Of a stretch of DNA of 64,000 bases, positions 35,301-47,400 are shown piece by piece. The notes beneath the pieces were generated by a model. That model saw only the letters and a program-made list of their open reading frames with translations. It was not told the DNA's origin and ran no database searches. Origin of the DNA: Dimorphilus gyrociliatus (Eukaryota; Annelida; Polychaeta; Dinophilidae); NCBI GenBank assembly GCA_904063045.1, contig CAJFCJ010000002.1:2413891-2477890 (forward strand), written 5' to 3'. The translations under genes were made by a program, and so were the position numbers. How positions within the stretch are numbered: the stretch's first letter is position 1; each line of letters begins with the position of its first letter.

Positions 35301-38300
35301 TACTAAATTAACATAATGAGTATAAACCATTCCATTATACCTCTAGTCATTTGTATCTTTAAAGGGCCATTCTCTGGACTCCTTAAACCCCAGCATGTAC
35401 CGTCAGGTGTCATTGTAACATAATAGTTATTTCCTGCTCTACGATACATCTGCAAAAAAAAAATACAGAAACAAGTGAACTAATTATGCTGAATAAACGT
35501 TTTTTTTGTGGGAAATGGTAAAATAACGTCTTATCAACGAACCATACAACGATAAATGTCCCGATAAGGTCCAAACGGCTCCCGATTAACGATCGCTCCG
35601 TATAAATAATCGTGACCATTCCTCCACTCGGCTAGGCAGAGTATGTCGAAATCTGGAATTATATCGGCCTATATATGACGTTGGATGAACAAAAGATGAA
35701 GACGGATCGCAAAGAATTCGCTTATCTGTAGCTCGCTGACTTTCTAATAGGATTTGCATTTGCGCTCCGTTCACTCTACTATTTATCAAAGTCTTCTCTG
35801 TCTTGTATATGTATCTGGAATCATCTAACCTTCTTTTTTCCCTATTACTCTTATTAATAAAAGATAAAGCATTTCAATCATTGTTCGTAAGGCTACATGG
35901 AAATAGAGGAGAGGAAAAGGGATAAAGGCGCATCTTTCAATTAATCCCTGCCTTAATACTTCTCATTGTTTATAATGTCGCATAAATTTGGTTAAATTAT
36001 GCAAACTTTTCATTGTTGCTAATCCAAGATTTTCTATGTTTAGTAGTTTTCTTGATATAAATTACCATTTTTCTTTTTCTTTTTAAATAGATTATATATA
36101 ACATTTGCTTCGTTATAACCTCTTCCATTATTTCTACTATTTTTCTTAGCTTTTCATTTAGCTCACGTATAACATTTCTTTGTAGCTTAAAAAGAACTTC
36201 TAAAGGGATCACGTAATGAAAATAACCACGGCGCATGTATGGATTTCCTTTAAACAGACTTGGTATTAAATAGGCTATAAATGTTCATAGAATGCATATA
36301 ATTTACATTAATGTATACTTTAAGTCAATTAATTGCATTACTTTCGAATGGAAAAATATCGAATATAATTATTTCATAAATCATTTTTTTCGCCAATATA
36401 TTTCTAATATTTTCCTTCTAGAATATTTTATAACCAACTTCTTTTCAAAATTGTATAGCAGAAGAAATTGCACTGGTATGATATCGCTCTAGTACAGCAT
36501 AAGGAAGGAACATAGCTCGACAAGATAATCAATCAAAAGGCCTATTAATAAAACACGTCAACGGTCGTTTCCTACGATGTGAGAAAAACCCGTTTGCCAA
36601 ATGATGAATTATACAGGGCGGGCGAGAAAAAAATTCCAAACCAAAATTTATGGCGATTAGAGTAAATAGGCGGCGATGTAATAAAAAGAGAAAAAAGGGA
36701 GAAATGATAGAAAGAAAAAGAAGTGATTGAAATGAAGGAAAACATTAGAAAAATAAAAAAGCTCGCGATTTTCGTTCATTAGCAACCCCTTTCTAGTCAA
36801 TACATTGCATTAGAGACGGTCGGCGCCTCCAATAAGCCTGTATCAATATTACGTGGATGGGGAGCGAATGTAGGCCTATAACTCGCTAAATTATAAGTCT
36901 AACACTCTAATTATCCTATAAGGCGATGCCTATGGGTAAAACAAACAAATGACGCCCTACTGCCCGATCGATGCATTTTGGCGTCAAATTTTTTGCAGTC
37001 TACTGTTTTCAGTCGATAGACACACCATATATACTGCAATTGGCAGCGCATACTTGAACGAGCAAAGTACTGTATGGGAAAAGAAATCCTTTTTCCGATA
37101 AAATTTATGTAAATAGGCCTGGGAAACGCATTTTGCCTACTCATCTCCTCCCAATCATCTGAATAAAAAAGGAAAATGGTTTTCTCTTATTTTGAAAGGA
37201 ATAGAAGAAAAGGGAAGGGAGAGGTGGAAGGTGGAACGGGTTTAAACACAAAGGGACGGTCGATAAAGATTTAGCGTTGTAAATAAATAAATAAACGGCG
37301 TGCTGCGAATAAATCCACCACTCGAAAACTACAGTTTGATTAGAATCGTCTTTTGTGAGCTCTCAAAACGGCTGTTTAATCAAGTTAAAAAGGCAAAAGG
37401 GAGGTACTTCACCAAGGGAACACCTTTTTACTGCTTTTTTTTTATATAAAAACAGAATTATGCAATTTTAACAAATTATTCTAAACCCTATTTGACATCT
37501 CGGTATTAGATTTCAACCTTTCAATCGTCTTTGAACCTACTTTGGCTAAATTTAATTAGATTATTGAAAGGGATTTATTAATAAATATTCCCATACTAAA
37601 AGCCACTTATAAATATAAAAACAACCCACATCAAAAGGTGTTAGGGGCTTATAAATCTTTTCACCCAAACTAATTAGGCAATGAAGAAGGAGTATAGGGA
37701 AAATTTGAAGGTCGTTTAACCCTTTAAGGAAAAGGTCGAGACGTCTTAAAGAAGAACTCCAAACAGTCGATAGAAGATTTGCTCTACGCAATTCATGTTT
37801 ATACAAACATTGTTTGCCGGTCCGTTAAGAAATTTCCATACACAAAAATCGCCGACTAAAACGTAATTTACTATTGATAGTAGTTTGGCGTTCGAAAGCG
37901 AAATGAAATTCTGTATTTGCAAAGTAAATTCATTTCGAAACCCTCTCCTCTTTCAACTTCTCTATTTCTATTCTAAACTTTTCTTTATTCTTTTTTTTTT
38001 TAAAAAAAAAACCTCAACTCGCCCCTCTTATCCCCCCGAAAACAACAAGCTTATTCTTTGTACTTGTTAGAAGCGAAAGCAATACGAACCTTGATCGAAT
38101 GTGTAAGCAAAATCTCCTGGACAAAACCTAAACGAAAATCTATATTTCGAATCGCTGGCGCAATTATGACCATTGCTCGGAGGAGATTTACACCAGCCGC
38201 CGCTTTGGTTGTTGTACTTGAAATGGAAGGCGTCATTAAAGGGACATTTTATTGGTTGAGCGTTTTCTGCGTAGGGTAATGAAAAAAAGTGGAACAGCTA

Positions 38301-38463
38301 ATTATTATTTACGCTCCAGATATAATTAGGACGAATATTGGATCAAAAGTATACTTTAATACCAACTAATAGTCGGTATAATTCCGATAATTTTGCTGCC
38401 AAATTTAATCACTTAGAATCGCTTTCTTTATATTCCCCTTCATTCCCTGCATCTATCTATATA

Positions 38464-38494
<31 letters not shown>

Positions 38495-41400
38495 TCTATC
38501 CTATTTGTATTCTCTATTTTCCAATTTTTAAGTTTCTCAGTATACGTAAGACACTAAAAAGTAGTTAGCGTTTATTTCTGCTCTTGCTATGAAATGATTG
38601 TGAAATTTATTAATGATTAGTTTCGCAAAGGGGGATAGCTTAGAGAAATTGAGAATGAAAATGGTAAAAAGGTACTAGCAATAAACTGCAATACTGTTAT
38701 AATACTCTGCTATATCCGATCTATTAATACTGATGAATTTTAATGGGATTCCAGCAGCAACAAAAATATTTTTAGCGTCTCAAATTGCATACTTTTCAAC
38801 CAAAAGAATTAATAAAAGGTTTTTTACTAATATTTGAATATAGCTGTTGGTACTTACCTCTTACAAGAGTATTAAACTCTGTAAAATCAAAAGAGCAGAG
38901 ACGATCGAATGAGTCCCTCGGTTGGCAATAACCTGGAAAAATTACGGAATTATGGATGTAATAATTGCGTCATGCATGATAAGCTATTTAGCCGAGCATA
39001 AAGAGATAAATGCGACGCTTTTTCGTTGATGATGGACGAGCGTCCTTGTTCACCCCTAAACCTTTTTCTCTCGCTAACCTGAACTTTGTAAGTTTGGGGA
39101 ACAGGAATAGAATATTATAGGAAAAGTTTATCGAATTATCAACCTTTTTCTTTTCAATCACTTATGCAAATATACAACAGCTGTATATGTAAAAGTACTA
39201 CCTGGACTGAATTGAAGCTCAGGACCCCTTTTTCCTACTATAAAACATTATCCTTAGGCCATCAATCTATTTCTTTCTAACTGCCTTTGCCCTTGGTTTC
39301 GATCACACAATTTGTAATTAGTTATAGGGTCATATTGGCAGCCACAAAGTTGATTAGGGATTAATAAATAACTTTTCTTAGTATTTGTTTTAATTCGCTC
39401 GTGTAAATACTCTATAGTTATATTTTCATTTCTAAAAATCCCAGGGGAATGGCAAACGTTTTTAGGAAGCAAGTCGACAACAAACTGATTCTCAACTATT
39501 CCCTGGGGAACACCTGGACTGTTAGATTTATTTTCTTTGTTACAGAGGTTAATAGAAGATGGCGTCGAGTTACTCGACGTCCAAGAGGAAGAAGAGCGAG
39601 AAGAAAAGATTTCGTATATCCCCAGAAATTGGGCGTTTTGTTGACTGTCAAGAACAATTTTCTCAAGGCAGCAACCGTTTCCGGCAATGGGCGCGTACGT
39701 TGGGATGTTGTCAGGGTTAAAGGTCAAATGGGGCGATCTAAGTGGGCTGGCTGAACGAATCGCTGGCTTTCTATGCAATTTGGCATTTAGTAGATGAGGC
39801 TCTTTCTCTTTTCTTTTTTGACCGATTGCCGTTCTCTATTACAGAGAGCAACCTTAGTCGTTATTTAGGCATTTTGGCAGTGTCACGTGACACAAAGGTC
39901 GCACATATCTCTTTTTTTCTTTTATAAACGACAGTTCACTGGTTCTTATTACATAAAAAGTGTAAACATTGTGTTTTTTCAAGGCGTGAGTGAGAAAAAA
40001 GAGAAATATTGGAAACGTTTCCGCTTTTCATAATTTCAATGGATAAGGACAATAGATTTGCGGGTGATTAGGAATTGAAAATAAAGGATAAAGATAAAAA
40101 TAATCACGTGATATTATTTTTTAATAAAGGAAAAATTTTCCATCAATACTCACTGACTCTATATTGAAGTATATTCCGGTGTCGTTCATAGAATTCGAAG
40201 CATTTATAACATTGTTCTTTACTGTGGAAATAAACATTACACAGCTAATTAATTTTTCTAAAATCATTCAACTTAATAAAGCACTGATTAATGAGTAATG
40301 GGAAGTTTTTTTTGGGCTTTTCAAGTTCAAAAACAGAGAGTTTGAATAACGCATGTTGAAAAGAAACTACTGTATTACTTTCCCGGTAACCGATAGATCT
40401 TGTACAATACTGTTATTAGGATACAGCTTATGTTTATAATATTGTATAGAAATTAAATAGGTGTATCGTTTACAATTTCAAATAATGGTTAAAATGTTGA
40501 TGTAATACTCAACCAACGATAGATTAATAATGTACTTCGTGTCTACAGATGCACTATATCATTAGACTAAGAGCATGTCTGTGATTCTATGTGCGCGGGT
40601 GGCGGTCAACGGGTGTATAAAATGTGATCTGAAATTATGTCATGCGAATAACGACGATGTCTGGCGGCGAATTACTTTGAAGTGATCAACACAATCGATT
40701 CTTCCAATACGAGAGTATGGGAAATGTTTTGTTTCGGAATCCTTCGGAAATGGAAAAAAACTGACCGGAACTAGCCGGTTATGGGCCCTGAAATTGAAGT
40801 ATTACTTAATTCATTTAAAGGATTGGGCTAGTTTGTATTAGAGAAGTTTTTTGCAACTTTTCATCCGACTTAATCTCGTTTGCACGCCGCGGGAGACGCT
40901 CTCTTGCCCATTTCTGTACTCCGTATCGAAGAATATAGAATTAATAAATTTTCCCAGTAGACGACGCCCCAATTATTGACGCCCATATATTTCCCCGATT
41001 ACGAAAAGCTTCTAACCCCAACTAATATTCTCGTGTTAAATGATGCCGATGAGGGATTATCTCCTATAAATTAGTCTCTACTCCTGTGGGAGCGTAAATT
41101 AAGATATCTTTAGGTGTACCTAATTTCCTTAGAATAAAATTTGAAACCAATACTCTTCATTAAACTGAGTATTCTTAAATCATAAAATAGATACGTCATG
41201 ATACTTTGAAATTTTTACAATAGCATTCTTGTATGAATCAGGTGTAGAAATTAAAAGGAAAATAGAAATCATTTATCTTTTGTTTCTTATTTGTCAGGAT
41301 AAATCTTTATAGACGTCTAATCGAGAGATGCAATTTACAGTAGATATATATTTACAGTATAAGCAATTTACATACCTATAAAAAACGATATATTTATCTC

Positions 41401-44400
41401 CTCTTGACTCAACGCAACGACCAGATTCTTCGCGGTTAATGACACTTCCGTCTATTCTTAAAGATTTCTTCTCAGTTTCTTTCCAATCACCATTCCAAAG
41501 AGTGGGAAAATAGCAGGAGCTATCTAAAATTCGAAAAAGAAAAACGAAATGACATTAATTCAGTTAATTTTTCTATCGAATAACGTCTAAGTCGGAACCG
41601 CTTCCGGTTTGTCATCTTCGCGGCGAGTATTTACTTAGCAAAATTAGACGCCCTGACCCCTTCGCGATATAATTGCGTTTTAGACTCCGCCGTCGAGATT
41701 GCGTGTTCCTCGCCTATCGGTTGCCAATCAATTGTCGGATTGCTTTGCCCTAATTATTTCCAATCGTGTAAGGGTAACTCCCTCCCAATATATTCATACA
41801 ATATGTATTAAGTATAGACTTTCCTTGTAACTTTTTACATGATTTGTATGTCTTATTCGTTAGCGTTAAATGGTTTTTAGTGACAAGAATTCTCTGAGTG
41901 CAGACAATTTTTATGCGATTTACCCGGAGCTTCCTTTTCCTTGGAGAGTAAACAAATTAATACGAAAGTTGATAAGGCGATAAAGGGAAGATCCGAAAAT
42001 CAAATAAACCCACCCTAATCAAGATTAAGTGTGTTTATTTACATAAAAGCCCGCCTCGCACGTGCGCATTCTGCAAAATACAATAATAAAATGGAAAAAA
42101 TTTTTTTGCTGTGGGAAAAATAACAAGGAAACGAGGAATATGATTGCGAACTAATAATCGGAAAAGAATCGATTGGGTTGTGGAAAAATCGACAAATTTT
42201 CGTTTCTATTGACGTCCCTTCTAGTTCAAACTTCGAATAGAACAACACACGTTTAGACGTCACTCCACAAAGCGTCTCTAACTCTTTATTATTATCTGAA
42301 CAATTGTAAGAGTATATATATATAAAGAACTTATGTATACACTGTACTTTTTCTAATCCTTGCACGTGTTGCATTTCTCACGACCCAAACCCGTCAAAGT
42401 TGTTGGGCTGAGCAAAAACAGGGCTAGCATTTTATGGCCATTAATCACCCTAATCCGTCTTTTCCGATCGAACATTTTCCTTCTTCCATAAGGTGGTACC
42501 GACTTTTTTTTAAATCCTAAACATACGGTTTCCTTAACGGAAGTTCGACATATTTTACGAAACTTAATAAGCAAAGACTTGAAAAAAGCTAGAGGTAACT
42601 TCAAACACTCGATAAAATGTAAGATGGTAATATTTTTTCCTTTGGCTAACTAGGTTTGTTCGGTGACATTTTCAGTTAAAAATCAAAGATGATCAGGTGA
42701 TAGAAATATTATAAGGAAAATAATCACAACCATCTCTCTACCGAGTTTGTGTTTATCAGCGAATCGAAGCTTTTAACCCACTTGAGGTATTGGAACGTCT
42801 ACTGGTGCTGGTTCTTGTAAAGAGAAAATGCAAGTAGGGAGAGAAAACATCCGTATCCGTATATTATGCATTAAACGGTTAATAAAATGAGATGAGATGG
42901 AAGGGAGCAAAATAATCTAGGAAAGGAGCAGAGCGTAAGAGAGTAAGAGGGAGAGAGACAGGCAGACAGACAGATAGACACACACACATATACAGAAGAG
43001 TGAATGAGCGAGAGATAGGGAGAAGGGACATTGATATATTCTCATCTATAAATACTATATTGCCTAGCTACACTCTAAACCCTGATCGTATTCTTCGTAT
43101 TGCTGTCTATTTAATCTAGATAGTGGACTTACTAGTTCATTTCACAAATGTTCCTTTTTCGGTTCATTGCAATCGAGCATGGTTCATTTCGTAAGAATCT
43201 ATACAACTTGCCTGCTGCAAAGCTAGATGTTACAGCTTTCTGTTATTATTCACAAATACCTTATAATTAGAGAAACGTGTACTCGAGTGCATATTTAAAT
43301 AATTTTCTATATTTTTAATAAATTAGATATTCATAACTATTACTAATTGAATATGCTTATTCTTTTATTTACTTAATGTAACATTTTCCCCTCAAATGTA
43401 ACATCATTAACTTAAATGATTAAATGTATATTCCATAAATGATGAGAGGAATAAACGTAAATTTTTTTTTTACTCTTTGTAACATACCTTGTTTAGCATA
43501 TAAGCAAACGAGCTAGTTTTTGTTACTTTTATCATAGAATGAGAACAAGAAAAGAGAATAACTAGAGAGAATAAGAGGCAAAAACAAGAGCTGGTGGGGA
43601 GAGAAAAAAGAAAGGGAGAGGTGGAGAGTGGTATGTAGGCCTAAGCTTATGTCAGCAGTGTCAAAAAAGCGTTACGAGGCGTTTAAAAGTATCGCCAGTA
43701 GCGACAATCTATAAATAGCGTAATATAAAATACATTCGATACCGTTATGTAATGTAATCCGCTTAAGAAACTCATAAGAATGAAATATACCAGGGATTTC
43801 TCAGTATTAATTAAATAAGCGACCGTGAAAAACTACTGTCCAGTCGGCACGCGTCTTTCGTTTGATCATTTCTTCACTGCAGTTCGGGACGCAGGTGTGA
43901 AAAAAACGCTCGTTTAGGGCGTCACTTTTCTAGATTTTTATATCCAATTTGTCGACTGAAAATATTTTCTCAATCTCGTCTATTTTTCGTTTTTCTTATC
44001 GTTGTTAGTGAAATTTGAATAAAGCAATTTTACAATTTTACCTTTTGCCAGCTTTCAACAGCTGGAATCATTTTGCGGCATGTTATCGCCGTTTGGATAT
44101 CGTTGCTGATATATGCAGTATATTTGCAGTTTTGGATATGAATAGGCCGACATCGAGCAGGGTTGGAAGAGGACAAAAGATTGGGAGCAGTGTTATGTAC
44201 GGAAATTAATACTCATGAATTATTCAGATTTTTTTGTGCCAGCGGGACGATTTGATTAGGATTGTTGGTATTGTTGAAAGTAGGCCTATTAGATCAGCGG
44301 CGAAATTGGCTTAAGCGACGATTCGCAAGGGAAAGAGCTAGCCTTTCCAGGATGGCATTTTAGTTTGTAGAGCTACAGTTATTATTTATTAGGGTTATTT

Positions 44401-47400
44401 ATGGGGGGTAGTTAACGTCGAAGGTGTCGTAGCTTTTAACGTTTTCTGTCATTTTTAACGAGGTAGTCAATTTAATCATATAGATTTTACAATAATGTAA
44501 GAATATGTTTTGCTTCTCTTTCTTGTGAGATTTTCCACTATCATTAAACCTATACATTTCTCTAATTTTATGTTTCTTTCTTCTAAAGTCTATCTCTCTT
44601 TATTCTTTTTTAGAGCGTCATTGACTCTAATCGATTATTACTTTCCTTCTATATAATCTATTGAAAATTATTTTCAACCTTCTCATTATGGGAAGGTTAC
44701 CTAGTTGATCTTTTGTTTTCAACACTAATCTTTTATAGAACTTTGAAACTTTGGCTTATAGTTTTAAAAAAATGAAGAAGTTTTACCAGTATTTTTGCGT
44801 TATTATTGTTGTTGTCGGTTTTTTAAAGTTAGTAAATTACCTAAACAAATTACAAAGAACCGGTAATTAAGAACGATTGTAAAGCCCTTATACGTTTTAG
44901 TAAGTATTTAATTAAAATTCAAAATGAATAGCACTAGCTATCGACGCGAATGGGTAATATAATGGGGAATGTATAAATAAATAAACGAGTGTCTATACGC
45001 AATTAAGGTTTTCCGCTCAATTTGGCCTAGGCAAGGAAATACATAAGAGAAAGTAAAGCAAAAGCGACAAGACTATTTTCGGTGCTAAAAGGCATAGGTC
45101 AAGGGTAAGACAGGAGGTTACGTACCCAAAAATAAATTACATAAATTATTCCAACTAACGCGTATATATAATTAAGAAAATGACGTGACTATATAAAAGC
45201 GACCATTATGAGCCCGGCCGTGATATCGCGTGACAGACTATATTTAATTGAAATATTCACGATTACCGCTAAAAACAACGGCGAATGCGTATGTATCGCA
45301 CGGACGAGCAGAGTCTTTCTTTTCAGTTATTCGGCTTCCCTCTATAAATCACGATTCCCTCTTCTTTTACTCACTTTTTTATCATGTGAAAGGGAAAAAA
45401 TGGCAACAGAATCTCCTGCTATATTTCCTTAAACAGTTGGAAGATCCGGATAATAAATAATAATTGGCGTTCATTAATCACGTGATCGTCGATGCGTAGG
45501 GCGCGTGCACGTGTCACGTTTTTTTTCTCTCTCCCCTCTGTATATGCCGTGCCCTTAATTAACGCTTTACCGATTTTTTCAACAATTTATACCGGGAGAA
45601 TGGGAGAATTGAGAGAAACGCAGGGGGAAACAGGCATTAAAGCGAACAAGGGGAAAAAGTGGGATGGAAGAATGTATACCGTGAAAGGGATAGGAAGATT
45701 TTCGCTAGCCGAATCGATACGGAATTTTTACGTAATCCTAAAGTCGGGAGCGGATAACATTTCGTGTTCGAATAAATGAATTTTCTACGTTGTATTCCTT
45801 CCGATCGAAATCGTTCTTACATTATTCAAGCTATTCGTTTTTCCGTCAATTTTACGCCAGTTAAATGTCAATCGTTACACAACAATCAACCTTCTAGCCC
45901 ATGCCTATAGGTTAGATTGAAAGCTTATATACGTCAAAAAAACAAACTCCGGGCTATCCCTTATCCGATAACAGATAACCATTAAGTACCAGTTAGGGTT
46001 ATATTTTTCTTTATCGAATAGTTAGGCCTACGTATGTACTAACTCGGCGTATATATGACTTTAGCAAATATTTGATTATTTACTCACTTTACAGAAAGAA
46101 ATTTGAAACGGCGGTTGTAAATTATACAAAGCCTACAAAAGTGAAAGAATGTTTAAAAGCGACTAGAGCAAATATTAAGATAACAACCGTATATAACCGA
46201 TAAATATATAATATAGATATTTAATATATAAATTACGTCTTGTATCGAAAAGTTGAAAGAACTTTTTCTCTATTGTCTATTCTTATTCTTTTACTTTTTT
46301 TCCTTTTTAAAGTTTCTTTCTATATCTCTCTATGAGTACTTCCTTTTCTGTTCTCGTTTAATGAAACATTGTCTCTCTTTCATTTTTTATAGAAAACTTT
46401 AAAAAACGGAAAATTTACATTAAATATAAATTATATAGATTATTATTCATGTAACAAAAGATTGAATATAATTCGCTCACAGATGGTCAGCGAAGAAAGT
46501 AGCCGTATTAGGCACAAAGGCGTCGAATCGGTCGATTGTCGTCGAATCTTTTGAATCGTAGCTCGTTAATTGTATTTGCTTGTCGGGACGAAATTTGAGA
46601 TGATTTTCCATTTTCAAACGGGTTTTAACTAACGTTTTTGTAAGCTTAGTAATTTTAGATGAGAAAAAAAAATATTGACAACTTTATTTCGGCGATGCTA
46701 ATTTTCTCAGACTTCCGCTGTAGTCGGGCTTTATCGATTCCGCTTTTTTTTAATTACATGAAGAGTTGGATGAATATAGGCTTGTTAGAATATTGCGCAA
46801 TCGATAGCAGTCTTGATTAAAACGTTATTTTTTCTCCCTTTATCGCCCTGCCGAATGTTTACTTTGGGTATAATGTACACACTACTGTCCAAACTCCGAT
46901 AATCCTCGATAAAAATCTCCCCTACTATATAAGCATTGTCCGAAATAATTATTGTGGTAAAAATAAAATCAGGGAGCTAGTCGATTGCCCCATTAAGGAA
47001 GGGGAGGTTGTAATTTCGTTAGCTATTGCGCAACTCTCATGGGAACGTTCAATTGGGATATTTCGAACGACGAAGGCGGTTTGTTTCTGGTAAATTCTTT
47101 CAGCTTATCTACAGGAGTCGAACGTTCGACGAGGCGTGAAAAAAGGCGTTAGTGTAAATATTTCGAAACGGTTTAATGGACCATACGCATGCGCAATACA
47201 GAATAAACATATAAACTTATGTAGTTTGCAGGATCTATAGGAATTTTTTTACGATGTGTTTTATTACGTACAAACTAGCGTAAAGGTTATAGTCTACTGC
47301 AAAACAGTAGCTGCAACATTCACCTGATTTTTTTACAAGCATTATCTCTAACAAACTCAAAGAGTACAAAAAGTAAAAGAAAACGGAAAAGGAGGAAACC

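Noticed and set aside
45492-45779. 95-codon open frame on the plus strand
   Set aside because: It lies in the large intron, starts in a GC-rich patch, and has no recognisable domain; similar frames occur by chance in its neighbourhood.
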